A DNA stretch of 63,980 nucleotides, from positions 1-63,980 of the forward strand of contig JACCES010000021.1 in the NCBI GenBank assembly GCA_013416455.1. Reading direction: 5' to 3'. Every line of letters begins with the position of its first letter. The first letter of the stretch is position 1. A program made the translations under genes and the position numbers. Below the pieces are notes generated by a model. It made no database searches. It was not told where the DNA came from and saw only the letters and a program-made list of their open reading frames with translations. This document shows, piece by piece, positions 17,245 through 27,018 of the stretch. Origin of the DNA: Alcaligenaceae bacterium. Lineage in GTDB: Bacteria; Pseudomonadota; Gammaproteobacteria; Burkholderiales; Burkholderiaceae_B.

Positions 17245-17754
17245 ATGCTGCGACTCATGCTGTTTCGTCATGCTCATGCCTCCCGTCCCGCCGATGTCGT
17301 CGATCATGAACGCCCCCTGTCGGACGAGGGTCGTGAACAGGCCGGGCGCATGGGCGGGTACATTGCAAGCTCGGCACTGCTGCCAGATATAGTCATTGTA
17401 TCTACGTCAAGGCGTACGCGGGAAACCTGGGGCGAGGCCGCCTCCGCCGGGGGGATCACCGTCGAAAAGCTCGATGAGCCCCGCGTATACGAATCCGGCG
17501 CCGGCGACCTGCTCGAAGTCATCAGGAACCAGGACGCGGGCCGTCGCAGCATCATGCTGGTGGGCCACAATCCGGGCATGGAGCGCCTGGCGGCCTGGCT
17601 GACCGGGGGCGGAGACCCGACGGCGCTTTCCCGCCTGCAGCGGGAATTCGTCGTGGCGGGCCTGGCGGTGATCGATTTCGACGTTGACGACTGGTCGCAG
17701 CTGGATGTGCAGAGCGGCCGGCTGGAACGCTTCGAAACGCCCGACACGGCCTGA
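17245..17754 (+). CDS. sixA: SixA-type phosphohistidine phosphatase
   Basis: 169-residue histidine phosphatase superfamily protein. The catalytic N-terminal motif is LFRHAHA (RHA where most members have RHG), with LSDEGREQAGRMG, the arginine region STSRRTRETWGEA and the second histidine in MLVGHNPGMERLAAWLTGG. SixA removes phosphate from phosphohistidine, in E. coli on ArcB and on the nitrogen-related PTS protein Npr. AGGA lies 8 nt before the ATG. Stands alone before the nucleotide-carrier-like gene. Confidence 0.88.
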   Translation: MLRLMLFRHAHASRPADVVDHERPLSDEGREQAGRMGGYIASSALLPDIVIVSTSRRTRETWGEAASAGGITVEKLDEPRVYESGAGDLLEVIRNQDAGRRSIMLVGHNPGMERLAAWLTGGGDPTALSRLQREFVVAGLAVIDFDVDDWSQLDVQSGRLERFETPDTA

Positions 17755-17841
17755 ACGCGGGATTGCGCGCCCGGCCGCCGCCGGATGCCCGCGTGCGCCA
17801 GCGCCGGCCGCCCTGAATGTGCCATCGACCACGAGCCAAAT

Positions 17842-19179
17842 ATGACGAGCCATATCCCGCCGCAGCACCGTTTGGGCAAGCTGTTCAATGTCCGCCGCGA
17901 CGAAGCCGTGCCGGTGCTGCTGGCCGTCTTTTTCTTCTTCTGCGTCCTGACCGCGCTGATGGTGCTGCGTCCGGCGCGCGATGCGCTGGGGATGCAGCGC
18001 GGCATCGAGGCCGTGCGCTGGCTGTTCGTGGGCACCGCGCTGGTCACACTGGCGGTCAACCCGGTGTTCGGCTGGCTGGTGAGCCGTTTCCGGCGCCTGC
18101 AGTTCATTGCCGCCACCTATCTGTTCTTCGCCGCGAGCCTGGCGGGTTTCTACCTGCTGCTGGCGTTCGCGCCCGCAGCCATCGGGGTGACCAGCGGGCA
18201 GGTGTTCTATGTCTGGTTCAGTGTCTTCAATCTGTTCGCCACCATGCTGTTCTGGGCCTTGATGGCGGACCGCTTCACGCTTGAGCAGGGCAAGCGCTTC
18301 TTTGCGCTGATCGCCGTGGGCGGAACCCTGGGCGCCATCTTCGGCCCATGGCTGGCGTCGGTGCTCGCGCGGCCGCTGGGCACGCCGGCGCTATTGCTGG
18401 TTTCGGCGGGGTTCCTGGTGGCGGCGCTCGTCGCGGCCTGGGCGGTTGCGCGCGGCCAGCCGGCCCCCCCGGCGGGCGGCCAGCCCGAAGCGGCCGGGCA
18501 TGGCGGCTTGGCGCCTGAGACGCGGGCGGTCATCGGCGGCAGCGCGTGGCAGGGGCTCAAGGCGGTGTTTCGCTCGTCCTATCTGCTGGGGATTGCCGGG
18601 TACGTGATCGCCATGACGATCGTGGCCACGCTGCTGTACTTCACCCGGCTGCAGATGGTGGCCGCGCTGGGGGACGACACCGACCTGCGCACCACGGTAT
18701 TTGCGCGCATCGATCTGATCACCCAGCTCGCCACGCTGGTGCTGCAGGCGGTCATCGCGGGGCGCGTGATGAAGCGTTTCGGGGTGCACGTCACCCTGAT
18801 GCTGCTGCCGCTCACGGTCGTGCTGGGCTTCATCGGCCTGGCCATCGTCGGCACGCTGGCGGCGCTGATCGTATTCGAAGCGGCATTCCGCGCCATCCAG
18901 CGGGCGTTGACCCGGCCGGCGCGCGAAACCCTGTACACGGTGGTCAGCCGCGAGGACAAATACAAGTCCAAGGCTTTCATCGATACCTTCGGCTACCGTG
19001 GCGGCGATGTGCTCGGTGCGCAGCTCGAAGGCGTGCTTGGAAGGCTGGGCATGGGCCTGGCCGGCCTGGCCAGTGTCGCCATTCCGCTGGCCCTGGCCTG
19101 GGCGGCGCTGGGATTCTGGCTTGGCCGTGCGCAGCAGCGTTTTGCCGCTGAACGCCCATTTCCCCATTCTTCGGAATGA
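17842..19179 (+). CDS. MFS transporter related to ATP:ADP/nucleotide carriers
   Basis: 445-residue membrane protein with about 12 hydrophobic segments. The N-terminal DEAVPVLLAVFFFFCVLTALMVLRPARDALG and the segment AIQRALTRPARETLYTVVSREDKYKSKAFIDTFGYRGGD (here split by helices) are hallmarks of the MFS branch next to the Tlc/NTT nucleotide transporters. Free-living proteobacteria often carry this paralogue; nucleotide exchange is not established for it. The ATG is chosen because residues upstream of it do not look like a membrane-protein start. Confidence 0.85.
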   Translation: MTSHIPPQHRLGKLFNVRRDEAVPVLLAVFFFFCVLTALMVLRPARDALGMQRGIEAVRWLFVGTALVTLAVNPVFGWLVSRFRRLQFIAATYLFFAASLAGFYLLLAFAPAAIGVTSGQVFYVWFSVFNLFATMLFWALMADRFTLEQGKRFFALIAVGGTLGAIFGPWLASVLARPLGTPALLLVSAGFLVAALVAAWAVARGQPAPPAGGQPEAAGHGGLAPETRAVIGGSAWQGLKAVFRSSYLLGIAGYVIAMTIVATLLYFTRLQMVAALGDDTDLRTTVFARIDLITQLATLVLQAVIAGRVMKRFGVHVTLMLLPLTVVLGFIGLAIVGTLAALIVFEAAFRAIQRALTRPARETLYTVVSREDKYKSKAFIDTFGYRGGDVLGAQLEGVLGRLGMGLAGLASVAIPLALAWAALGFWLGRAQQRFAAERPFPHSSE

Positions 19180-19287
19180 CGACGCGCCCGCGCGCCGGCT
19201 TCGTCGTCCACGGCGGGGCCGGGCGGGGCGGGATCAATGCGGCGCCGTAGGCGCCTCCGGATCAAACCTTATACAAGGAGCTCCATC

Positions 19288-20232
19288 ATGATGACCCGAC
19301 GAGAGTATCTGAGGCTATGCGCCGCCGCCGGCGTGGCGCTGGCCGCCCACCCCGGCCGCCTGCTGGCCGCCGATGGCCCGCGGGCCTTGATCACGAGAAT
19401 GATTCCGGGCACCAGCGAGGCCTTGCCGGTGGTCGGGCTGGGCAGTTCCGCGTCGTTTTCGCGGCTGGCCGGGCAAGGCGACACCGCGGGCGTGCGTGAA
19501 GTCCTTGAGGCGCTGGTCGAACAAGGCGGCACCGTGTTCGACACCGCGCCCAGCTATGGCGCGGCCGAAGAGGTCGCGGCGAAGATCGCGCGCGACACCG
19601 GCCTGAAGGACAAGCTGTTCTGGGCCACCAAGGTGAACGTCGCGGGGCGCGGGGGCGGGTCCGCCGATCCGGCCGCCGCCCGCGCGCAGATCGAACAGTC
19701 CTTCGATTGGCTGGGCAAGCAGGCAATCGATCTCATCCAGGTGCACAACCTGGGCGACGTGCCCACCCAGCTGGGCCTGCTCAAGGAATACAGAAAGGCG
19801 GGGCGGGTGCGCTACATCGGTGTGACGACCACCTTCCCGGGCCAGTATGGGGAACTCGAACGCATCATGCGCGACGAGCCGCTCGATTTCATCGGTGTCG
19901 ACTACGCCATCGACCACCGCGTCATGGAGGAGCGCATCTTCCCGCTGGCGGAGGATCGCGGCATCGGGGTACTGGCCTATCAGCCTTTTGGCCGCACGCG
20001 GCTGTGGCAGAAGGTGGAAGGCCATGCGCTGCCCGACTGGGCCGCCGAGCACGACATCGCCTCGTGGGGCCAGTTCTTCCTGAAGTTCGTGGTTTCGCAT
20101 CCGGCGGTCACCGTGGCCACGCCGGCCACCAGCCGGGCCCGCCACGTGATCGACAACCTGGGTGCGGCGACGGGCCGCCTGCCCGACCAGGCCGTGCGCC
20201 GGCGCATGATCGAATACATCGAGTCCTTGTGA
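19288..20232 (+). CDS. aldo/keto reductase with twin-arginine signal
   Basis: 314-residue aldo/keto reductase fold preceded by a TAT-like leader (TRREYLRLCAAAGVALAAHPGRLLA). AAGGAG lies 7 nt before the ATG. In the barrel, FDTAPSYGAAEEV carries the catalytic Asp and Tyr, FWATKVNV the Lys, and IDLIQVHNLGD the His. An exported oxidoreductase of this family is unusual, since most act in the cytoplasm with NADPH; a periplasmic form would need the cofactor loaded before export, which the TAT route allows. Confidence 0.9.
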   Translation: MMTRREYLRLCAAAGVALAAHPGRLLAADGPRALITRMIPGTSEALPVVGLGSSASFSRLAGQGDTAGVREVLEALVEQGGTVFDTAPSYGAAEEVAAKIARDTGLKDKLFWATKVNVAGRGGGSADPAAARAQIEQSFDWLGKQAIDLIQVHNLGDVPTQLGLLKEYRKAGRVRYIGVTTTFPGQYGELERIMRDEPLDFIGVDYAIDHRVMEERIFPLAEDRGIGVLAYQPFGRTRLWQKVEGHALPDWAAEHDIASWGQFFLKFVVSHPAVTVATPATSRARHVIDNLGAATGRLPDQAVRRRMIEYIESL

Positions 20233-20278
20233 GCCCGCGGCGCGGGGCGCCCCGGACCGCCCGGGCCCGCGCGGGGAT

Positions 20279-20890
20279 TCAGTCTTCCCGCTCCAGGCGG
20301 CGCAGCAGTTGCCCTGTTTCGTACACCGGCAGGCCCACCACGCCGGTATGGCTGCCGGCAATGTGCTCGACGAACAGGCCCGCGAGGCCCTGTATGCCGT
20401 AGGCGCCGGCCTTGCCCATGGGTTCGCCCGAAGCGCAGTAGGCGTCGATGTCTTCGCGGCTCAGTTCGGCAAAGCGCACGGCGGTGATGGAAACGGCTTC
20501 CAGCAGGCGCGCGGGCGTGGCCACCACGACGGCGGTGCGCACTTCGTGTTCAGTGCCCGAGAGCCGCGCCAGCATGCGGCGCGCTTCGTCGAGATCGGCG
20601 GGCTTGCCGAGGATCTCGCCGCCCAGTATCACTGTCGTGTCCGCCGCCAGCACGGGGCGGGGCGGCAGCAGCCGGCCGGCCGCGTGCCCCGCCAGGTAAT
20701 CCAGCGCCCGCGCGGCCTTCTCGCGGGCCGTGCGCTCGACGTAGGCGGCCGGGTGTTCGCCGGGCAGCCGTGGCTCGTCCTCGCCGGCGGCGGGCGGCAG
20801 CCTGAGCACTTCGTGGGCAATGCCCATCTGCGTCAGGATTTCGTGGCGGCGAGGGCTGGCCGATGCCAGGTAGATGGGTGGAAACTTCAT
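20279..20890 (-). CDS. maf: Maf-family nucleotide pyrophosphatase
   Basis: 203-residue Maf/YhdE protein that hydrolyses non-canonical or dTTP/UTP nucleotides to monophosphates. Motifs: IYLASASPRRHEIL at the N-terminus, VLAADTTVILGGEILGKPAD in the middle and GKAGAYGIQGLAG near the C-terminus. Lies 11 nt after pyk on the same strand and is the last gene of the yebC-to-maf gene run. Confidence 0.94.
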   Translation of the reverse strand: MKFPPIYLASASPRRHEILTQMGIAHEVLRLPPAAGEDEPRLPGEHPAAYVERTAREKAARALDYLAGHAAGRLLPPRPVLAADTTVILGGEILGKPADLDEARRMLARLSGTEHEVRTAVVVATPARLLEAVSITAVRFAELSREDIDAYCASGEPMGKAGAYGIQGLAGLFVEHIAGSHTGVVGLPVYETGQLLRRLERED

Positions 20891-20901
20891 TGGGCGCGTG
20901 G

Positions 20902-22341
20902 TCAATCGACCGTCAGGATCTTGAGTGTGTTGGTGCCGCCCGTGCTGTGGTAGGAATCGCCCTTGGTCAGAATGACCCAGTCGCCCCGCTGCACCACGCC
21001 GCTGGCCTTCAGGCGGGCAATGGCTTCGGTGCTGACCGCCGCCGGTTCGTAGAGGGTGGGATCGAAAGGGATGGAATAGACGCCCCGGAACATGGCCGCG
21101 CGCCGCTGGGTGGTGGGATGCGGCGTGAAGCAGAAGATCGGAATCCCGGAACGGATGCGGGACATGATCAGCGGGGTGTTGCCGGTTTCCGTCAGGCTGA
21201 CGATGGCCTTGACGCCCTGGAAATGGTTGGCGGCATACATGGACGCCAGGGCGATGGTTTCGTCGCAGCGCGAGAACGACAGCCCGACCCGGTGGTGGGA
21301 CTGCGTCGTCATGGGTTCCTGTTCCGCGCCCTGGGCAATGCGGGCCATGGCGGCAACCGCTTCCACGGGATATTTGCCCGATGCCGTCTCGCCGGACAGC
21401 ATGACGGCGTCGGTGTAATCGAGCACCGCGTTGGCGACGTCGGAGACCTCGGCCCGGGTGGGCAGGGGGCTGGCGATCATGGATTCCATCATCTGGGTGG
21501 CGGTGATCACCAGTTTGTTCTGGTGCCGGGCGTGCTGGATGATGCGCTTCTGTATGCCCACCAGCCGCGCGTCGCCGACTTCCACGCCAAGGTCGCCGCG
21601 CGCGACCATGACGCCGTCGCTGGCCTGGATCAGGGCGTCGAGCGCGGCATCGTCGGCCACCGCTTCCGCGCGTTCGATCTTGGCGATGATCCATGCCGGG
21701 CTGCCGGCTTCCCTGACCAGGCGGCGGGCCTGTTCGATGTCCCGGCCGTAGCGCGGGAAGGAGACGGCCACGTAATCGACTTCGAGTTCAGCGGCCAGCC
21801 GTATGTCGTCGCGGTCTTTGTCGGTGAGGCTGGGGGCGGAAATCCCGCCGCCCCGGCGGTTGATGCCCTTGTTGTTCGAGAGCGGCCCGCCCACGATCAC
21901 CCGGGTGTGCACGGCGTGCTCTTCCACGCTCTCGACTTCGAGCACGACCCGGCCGTCGTCCAGCAGCAGTTCGTCGCCGGGGTGGCAATCGCGGACCAGG
22001 CTGGGGTAATCGATGCCGACGATGTGTTCGTCGCCATCATTGGCCGGGTGGGTGTTGGACAGCGTGAAAGCCTGCCCCCTGTGCAGTATGACCTGGACGT
22101 CGCGGAAGCGGGCGATGCGGATCTTGGGCCCCTGCAGGTCGCCCATGATGGCGATGTGGCTGCCCAGGCGGGCCGAGATCTCGCGCAGCATGCGCACCCG
22201 CTGGCGGTGCTCGTCGGCGGTCCCGTGGGAAAAATTCAGGCGGGCGACGTCCAGGCCGGCCAGCAGCAATTGTTCGATGCTTTCGGGGCTGGAGCTTGCC
22301 GGACCGAGTGTCGCAACGATCTTGGTGCGCCTTTTCTTCAT
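20902..22341 (-). CDS. pyk: pyruvate kinase
   Basis: 479-residue glycolytic enzyme making pyruvate and ATP from phosphoenolpyruvate and ADP. Motifs: [22 protein letters not shown], the substrate/K+ site IIAKIER, GDLGVEVG and MLSGETASGKYP. Start MKKRRTKIV matches the family N-terminus. 30 nt downstream of rlmH on the same strand. Confidence 0.96.
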   Translation of the reverse strand: MKKRRTKIVATLGPASSSPESIEQLLLAGLDVARLNFSHGTADEHRQRVRMLREISARLGSHIAIMGDLQGPKIRIARFRDVQVILHRGQAFTLSNTHPANDGDEHIVGIDYPSLVRDCHPGDELLLDDGRVVLEVESVEEHAVHTRVIVGGPLSNNKGINRRGGGISAPSLTDKDRDDIRLAAELEVDYVAVSFPRYGRDIEQARRLVREAGSPAWIIAKIERAEAVADDAALDALIQASDGVMVARGDLGVEVGDARLVGIQKRIIQHARHQNKLVITATQMMESMIASPLPTRAEVSDVANAVLDYTDAVMLSGETASGKYPVEAVAAMARIAQGAEQEPMTTQSHHRVGLSFSRCDETIALASMYAANHFQGVKAIVSLTETGNTPLIMSRIRSGIPIFCFTPHPTTQRRAAMFRGVYSIPFDPTLYEPAAVSTEAIARLKASGVVQRGDWVILTKGDSYHSTGGTNTLKILTVD

Positions 22342-22370
22342 GGGCCGCGCTGTCCTTGTGGCTGTGTGAG

Positions 22371-22841
22371 TCAGGCCCGATGGTACGGGTGACCCGTCAT
22401 GATAGCCCAGGCGCGGTACAGCTGTTCGCCCAGCAGGACGCGCACCATGGGATGGGGCAGGGTCAGGGCGGAGAGGCGCAGCATTTCCGGGCATTGCCGT
22501 TTCAGATCCGGGTCCAGGCCGTCGGGGCCGCCGATCAGGAAGGCGACGTCGCATCCCATGCCGCGCCAGTGTTCCAGGCGGGAGGCAAGCTGGACGGTGG
22601 TGAGATCCCGGCCGCGTTCATCGAGGGCGACCCGGTGGCAGCCAGGCGGCACGGCCGTGTCGATGCGCCTGGCTTCGGCCGCCATGAGCTGGGCGGCGGT
22701 CTTCCCGGAACTGCGGGGTTCGGGCTTGATTTCGCGCAGTTCCAGGGCGCAGTCGGCGGGCATGCGCCTGGCGTAATCCTTCCAGGCTTCGTCGACCCAG
22801 CCCGGCATGCGGGCGCCGACCGCGGCGACGATCAGCTTCAT
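22371..22841 (-). CDS. rlmH: 23S rRNA (pseudouridine-1915 N3)-methyltransferase
   Basis: 156-residue SPOUT methyltransferase that methylates pseudouridine 1915 in helix 69 of 23S rRNA on the assembled ribosome. Start [13 protein letters not shown], the SAM-knot glycine loop FLIGGPDG and the C-terminal [26 protein letters not shown] are fully conserved. Its ATG overlaps the rsfS stop by 4 nt, the usual rsfS-rlmH pairing. Confidence 0.97.
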   Translation of the reverse strand: MKLIVAAVGARMPGWVDEAWKDYARRMPADCALELREIKPEPRSSGKTAAQLMAAEARRIDTAVPPGCHRVALDERGRDLTTVQLASRLEHWRGMGCDVAFLIGGPDGLDPDLKRQCPEMLRLSALTLPHPMVRVLLGEQLYRAWAIMTGHPYHRA

Positions 22842-23248
22842 GCGGAAGGTTCGTCGTCGTCGTCGAAATCGTAGGTTCCCGGAACCGCCGGCAGGGTGGA
22901 TTGCGGCAGCAGCTTCACCCGCACGGGCTTGCCGCCCCAGATTTCTTCCAGGTTGTAGTACTGGCGGATGGCGGGCTGCATGCAGTGAACCACGATATCG
23001 CCCAGATCGACCAGGACCCATTCGCCCGTATCTTCGCCTTCGTAGGCGAGTATGGGCAGATTGTGCTCGCGGGCGGCATCGGCCACGCTGGAGGCCAGCG
23101 AACGCGTCTGGCGGTTCGAGGTGCCACTGGCAATGACGACGCGGTCGAACAGGCTGGTGATATGCGAGGTATTGAAGACCTTGATGTCTTGTGCCTTGAC
23201 GTCTTCGAGTGCGTCGATGACCAGGCGTTGCAGTTTTTGTATGTCCAT
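22838..23248 (-). CDS. rsfS: ribosome silencing factor RsfS
   Basis: 136-residue Iojap-family factor that binds uL14 and blocks subunit joining during nutrient limitation. Shows [53 protein letters not shown] and YYNLEEIW. An acidic tail ([10 protein letters not shown]) follows the domain. Lies 21 nt after nadD and overlaps rlmH. Confidence 0.97.
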   Translation of the reverse strand: MDIQKLQRLVIDALEDVKAQDIKVFNTSHITSLFDRVVIASGTSNRQTRSLASSVADAAREHNLPILAYEGEDTGEWVLVDLGDIVVHCMQPAIRQYYNLEEIWGGKPVRVKLLPQSTLPAVPGTYDFDDDDEPSA

Positions 23249-23269
23249 AAAGGGGCGATTTCCGCAGCG

Positions 23270-23902
23270 TCATGCAGCGGGGGTTCGATAGAGTCCGTGT
23301 CGTTGAATGTATTGTGCCACGCCGGGGTGCAGCATGCCTTCCGTATCCAGGCCGGCGGCGATGCGTTCGCGCACGGCGGTGGCGGACAGGTCGACGGGCG
23401 GCATGGGAAGGATGTGGAGCTCACGCCCCAGCGCTCGCAGCCGGGAATGCAGGGCGGCCGGCGTGGCCAGCCCGGAGCCGGGGCGCGCCGCCACGGCAAG
23501 GTGCACCCGCGCCACGATGTCTTCCCATTCATTCCAGGTGCAGAAGTTTTCGAGCTGGTCGGCACCCAGAATCCAGAAGTAGTCGCGGCCCGCCGGCAGA
23601 CCGCGCAGCGTGTCGATGGTGTAGGTGGGGCCGCCGCGCTCGATTTCAACGCTGCTGACTTCCAGGCCCGCTTCACCGTCGATGGCCAGGCGCAGCATGT
23701 CGAGGCGCTGCCGGGCGTCGGCGCCCAATGCGTCGCGCTGCCAGGGCCTGGCGGCGGGAATCAGGGTGACGATGTCCAGCGCCAGGTGCCGGCGGGCATC
23801 GCGGGCCAGCGCGATATGCGCCACATGGACGGGATCGAAGCTGCCGCCCAGCAGGCCCTGCCGGATGGGGCGCGGTGCGCCCGCTGCGCCGCCTCTGTTC
23901 AA
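23270..23902 (-). CDS. nadD: nicotinate-nucleotide adenylyltransferase
   Basis: About 210 residues; adenylates nicotinate mononucleotide in NAD synthesis. The nucleotidyl-transferase motif is [16 protein letters not shown], with [13 protein letters not shown] and the C-terminal [14 protein letters not shown] (SxTxxR motif). No ATG precedes the domain: the start must be the TTG overlapping the hemF stop (TTGA), with GGGAG 5 nt upstream, or the GTG 6 nt before it. The rare start and overlap imply that translation depends on hemF. Confidence 0.92.
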   Translation of the reverse strand: MNRGGAAGAPRPIRQGLLGGSFDPVHVAHIALARDARRHLALDIVTLIPAARPWQRDALGADARQRLDMLRLAIDGEAGLEVSSVEIERGGPTYTIDTLRGLPAGRDYFWILGADQLENFCTWNEWEDIVARVHLAVAARPGSGLATPAALHSRLRALGRELHILPMPPVDLSATAVRERIAAGLDTEGMLHPGVAQYIQRHGLYRTPAA

Positions 23903-24804
23903 ACCCACTCCCGGGGACGCAGGTAATCGTGCAGGGCGGCCTCGGGTGTGCCGGGCCGGGGGCGCCAGTCGTACTTCCAGGCGGCCATGGGCGGCATGGA
24001 AAGCAGGATGGATTCCGTGCGCCCCCCGGATTGCAGGCCGAACAGCGTGCCGCGGTCGAACACCAGGTTGAATTCCACATAGCGGCCGCGCCGGTAGGCC
24101 TGGAAATCGCGGTGGTTGTCGCCGTAGGCCATGCCCTTGCGCTGTTCGACGATGGGCAGATAGGCGGGCAGGAAGCATTCGCCCACCGCTCGGGTCAGGG
24201 CGAAACTGGGATCGAAGCCGCCTTCGTTCAGGTCATCGAAGAACAGGCCGCCCACCCCCCGGGTCTCGCCGCGATGTTTCAGGTAGAAGTATTCATCGCA
24301 GGCTTTCTTGTAGGCGGGGTATTTGTCGGGGCCGAAGGGTTGCAGCGCATCGTGGCAGACGCGATGGAAATGCCGGACGTCTTCCTCGAAAGGATAGCAG
24401 GGGGTGAGATCCAGCCCGCCGCCGAACCAGAAGACGTCTTCTTCCGCGGCCGCGTTCGCCCGGGCGACGAAGCAGCGCACGTTCATGTGCGCCGTGGGGA
24501 CGAAGGGGTTGCGCGGATGCAGGACCAGGGATACGCCCATGGCCTGCCACGGCCGCCCCGCCAGATGCGGGCGATGGGCGCTGGCCGACGGCGGCAGCCT
24601 GGTGCCCTGTACATGACTGAACAGCACGGCGGCGCGCTCGAACACCGGGCCGCCTTCCAGGTAGCGGCTCAGGCCGCCGCCGCCTTCGTCCCGGATCCAG
24701 CTGTCGCTGGCGAACGGCGCTTCGCCAATGCCTTCCAGCGCTTCGACGATGCGCGCCTGCAGGCCGGTCAGCCAGTCGCGGGTGCTGTCTTCGCGGATGC
24801 TCAT
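23899..24804 (-). CDS. hemF: oxygen-dependent coproporphyrinogen III oxidase
   Basis: 301-residue heme-pathway enzyme that decarboxylates coproporphyrinogen III to protoporphyrinogen IX using O2. Typical blocks: [47 protein letters not shown] and [20 protein letters not shown]. Its ATG overlaps the purD TGA and its TGA overlaps the nadD start, so purD-hemF-nadD are translated as a coupled set. Confidence 0.97.
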   Translation of the reverse strand: MSIREDSTRDWLTGLQARIVEALEGIGEAPFASDSWIRDEGGGGLSRYLEGGPVFERAAVLFSHVQGTRLPPSASAHRPHLAGRPWQAMGVSLVLHPRNPFVPTAHMNVRCFVARANAAAEEDVFWFGGGLDLTPCYPFEEDVRHFHRVCHDALQPFGPDKYPAYKKACDEYFYLKHRGETRGVGGLFFDDLNEGGFDPSFALTRAVGECFLPAYLPIVEQRKGMAYGDNHRDFQAYRRGRYVEFNLVFDRGTLFGLQSGGRTESILLSMPPMAAWKYDWRPRPGTPEAALHDYLRPREWV

Positions 24805-26114
24805 GCCTGGCCGGTTTCGTTGCTGGCGGCGCCGGCCTGGTGCAATGCGCGCCAGCCGATGTCGCGGCGGTACTGCTGCCCGTCGAAATGCGTACGGGTG
24901 ATGGCGTCGTAGGCGGCCGCCTGGGCACGCTTGAGCGAATCGCCCAGCGCCGTGACGCACAGCACACGCCCGCCGGATGTCTTCAGCACCTGGTCTTCCA
25001 GTTGCGTGCCGGCATGGAAGACCACGCAGTCGTCGGTATCCTTGGCCAGCCGCGTGATCGGATCGCCGGTGCGCGGCGTGGCCGGGTAGTTGGCCGCGGC
25101 CAGCACCACGCCGAGCGCGGTCCGGCGATCCCAGTCGATCTGGGCGTCGTTCAGGCGGCCGTCGATCGCCAGTTCCAGGGCTTCGCTGAAATCGCTCTTG
25201 ATGCGCATCATGATGGGCTGGGTTTCAGGGTCGCCCATGCGGCAGTTGAATTCCAGAACCTTGAGGGAGCGCGTGGCATCGGGGCCGGGGCCGATCATGA
25301 GCCCGGCGTACAGGAAGCCGGAATAGGGCACACCGTCGCGGGCCATGCCTGCGATCGTGGGGTGGATGACTTCCCGCATGACGCGGTTGTGCAGGGCCGG
25401 CGTGATGACCGGTGCCGGGGAATAGGCGCCCATGCCGCCCGTGTTGGGGCCATGATCGCCATCGAGCAGACGTTTGTGGTCCTGGCTGGTGGCCAGAGGC
25501 AGGACGTTGTGCCCGTCGCACATGACGATGAAGCTGGCTTCCTCGCCTTCCAGGCATTCTTCGATCACCACCTGGGCGCCGGCCGCCCCGAAGCCGCCAT
25601 CCCCCAGCATGTGGTCGACCGCCGCATGGGCTTCTTCGAGTGTGCCGGCGACCACGACCCCCTTGCCGGCGGCCAGCCCGTCGGCTTTGATCACGATGGG
25701 CGCGCCCTGTTCGTCGATGTAGCGGTGCGCGGCCGCGGGGTCGGTGAAGGTCTGGTAGGCGGCCGTGGGGATGCCGTGCCGCATCATGAAGGCCTTGGCG
25801 TAGTCCTTGGAACTTTCCAGCCGGGCGGCTTCGCGGATCGGACCGAAGATCTTCAGACCATCGGCCTGGAAGGCATCGACGATGCCCGCGGCCAGCGGCG
25901 CTTCCGGGCCGACCACGGAATAGGCGATCTTTTCCTTGCGGGCGAATTCGATGAGATCGCCGATGTCGGTCAGCGCGACATTCTGGATCTGGCGGGAACG
26001 GGCGGTGCCGCCGTTGCCCGGGGCGACGTAGACGGTCTGCACCCGGGGCGATTGGGCGAGCCGCCAGGCCAGGGCGTGCTCCCTGCCGCCGCCGCCGATG
26101 ACGAGTAGTTTCAT
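24801..26114 (-). CDS. purD: phosphoribosylamine-glycine ligase
   Basis: 437-residue ATP-grasp enzyme of purine synthesis making glycinamide ribonucleotide. Start [22 protein letters not shown]-grasp features [28 protein letters not shown], the [14 protein letters not shown] block and [16 protein letters not shown] hairpin (26136-26153) without a T run lies between yebC and this gene. The gene overlaps hemF by 4 nt. Confidence 0.97.
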   Translation of the reverse strand: MKLLVIGGGGREHALAWRLAQSPRVQTVYVAPGNGGTARSRQIQNVALTDIGDLIEFARKEKIAYSVVGPEAPLAAGIVDAFQADGLKIFGPIREAARLESSKDYAKAFMMRHGIPTAAYQTFTDPAAAHRYIDEQGAPIVIKADGLAAGKGVVVAGTLEEAHAAVDHMLGDGGFGAAGAQVVIEECLEGEEASFIVMCDGHNVLPLATSQDHKRLLDGDHGPNTGGMGAYSPAPVITPALHNRVMREVIHPTIAGMARDGVPYSGFLYAGLMIGPGPDATRSLKVLEFNCRMGDPETQPIMMRIKSDFSEALELAIDGRLNDAQIDWDRRTALGVVLAAANYPATPRTGDPITRLAKDTDDCVVFHAGTQLEDQVLKTSGGRVLCVTALGDSLKRAQAAAYDAITRTHFDGQQYRRDIGWRALHQAGAASNETGQA

Positions 26115-26164
26115 TTTGCGTATGAGGAAGTGGCATGCCCGGAGATCCGGGCACGGGTTTGGAA

Positions 26165-26905
26165 TCAGGAAGATTGAACGGACTCGTCGAAGACGGCGGT
26201 GGTGTAGACCTGTTGTACGTCGTCCAGGGATTCGAGCATGTCGAGCAGCTTCTGTGTGCGTTCGGCGTCCTCGCCGGCCAGTTCGGTTTCGTTCAGGGCC
26301 TTCATGATGACGTCCTGCACTTCCGGCACCAGGCCGGCGGCTTCGAACGCCGCCTTGACGCCGGAATAGGCGGACGGTTCGCACACGACCTCGATCATGC
26401 CGTCCTCGTCGACGTCCACGTCTTCCGCGCCGGCTTCCAGCGCCACCTCCATGACGGCTTCTTCGGATGCGCCCGGGGCGAACAGGAACTGGCCGCAATG
26501 CTTGAACATGAAGGTGACCGAGCCGTCCTGCCCCAGATTGCCGCCATTCTTGGTGAGCGCGTGGCGGACTTCGGCCACGGTGCGGGTGCGGTTGTCCGTC
26601 ATGCAGTCGATGAGCACGGCCGCGCCGCCCGGGCCGTAGCCTTCGTAGCGCACTTCCTCGTAACTGGCGCCATCGGCGCCGCCGGCGCCGCGCTGGATGG
26701 CGCGCTGGATGTTGTCCTTGGGCATGTTGGCGGCGGTGGCCTTGTCCCAGGCCATGCGCAGGCGGGGATTGGCATCGGGATCGGGGCCGCCGGCCCGCGC
26801 CGCAACGGTGATCTCACGGATGATTTTTGTCCAGAGCTTGCCGCGCTTGGCGTCCTGCCGCCCCTTGCGGTGCTGGATGTTTGCCCATTTGCTGTGTCCG
26901 GCCAT
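26165..26905 (-). CDS. yebC: YebC/PmpR-family translation/transcription regulator
   Basis: 246-residue YebC-family protein. The N-terminus [20 protein letters not shown] and the core [17 protein letters not shown] are invariant in the family. YebC/TACO1 proteins help ribosomes pass polyproline stretches, and some act as DNA-binding regulators (PmpR). First gene of the long minus-strand run that continues with purD; divergent from the HerA-like ATPase gene. Confidence 0.95.
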   Translation of the reverse strand: MAGHSKWANIQHRKGRQDAKRGKLWTKIIREITVAARAGGPDPDANPRLRMAWDKATAANMPKDNIQRAIQRGAGGADGASYEEVRYEGYGPGGAAVLIDCMTDNRTRTVAEVRHALTKNGGNLGQDGSVTFMFKHCGQFLFAPGASEEAVMEVALEAGAEDVDVDEDGMIEVVCEPSAYSGVKAAFEAAGLVPEVQDVIMKALNETELAGEDAERTQKLLDMLESLDDVQQVYTTAVFDESVQSS

Positions 26906-27018
26906 ATTTCTCGGTATGAACGCTTGAAAAGCGTGATTTTACCCCTTGAGGGGGTAGGTCATGAATGAATGTACACTCCGGCCATTGTGTCCAATTTAGA
27001 CGCGGGGGTCAAAGACAG

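Noticed and set aside
26136-26153. TGCCCGG/CCGGGCA hairpin between yebC and purD as a terminator
   Set aside because: No T run on either strand, and the genes appear to be in the same operon; left as a possible processing or stabilising stem.
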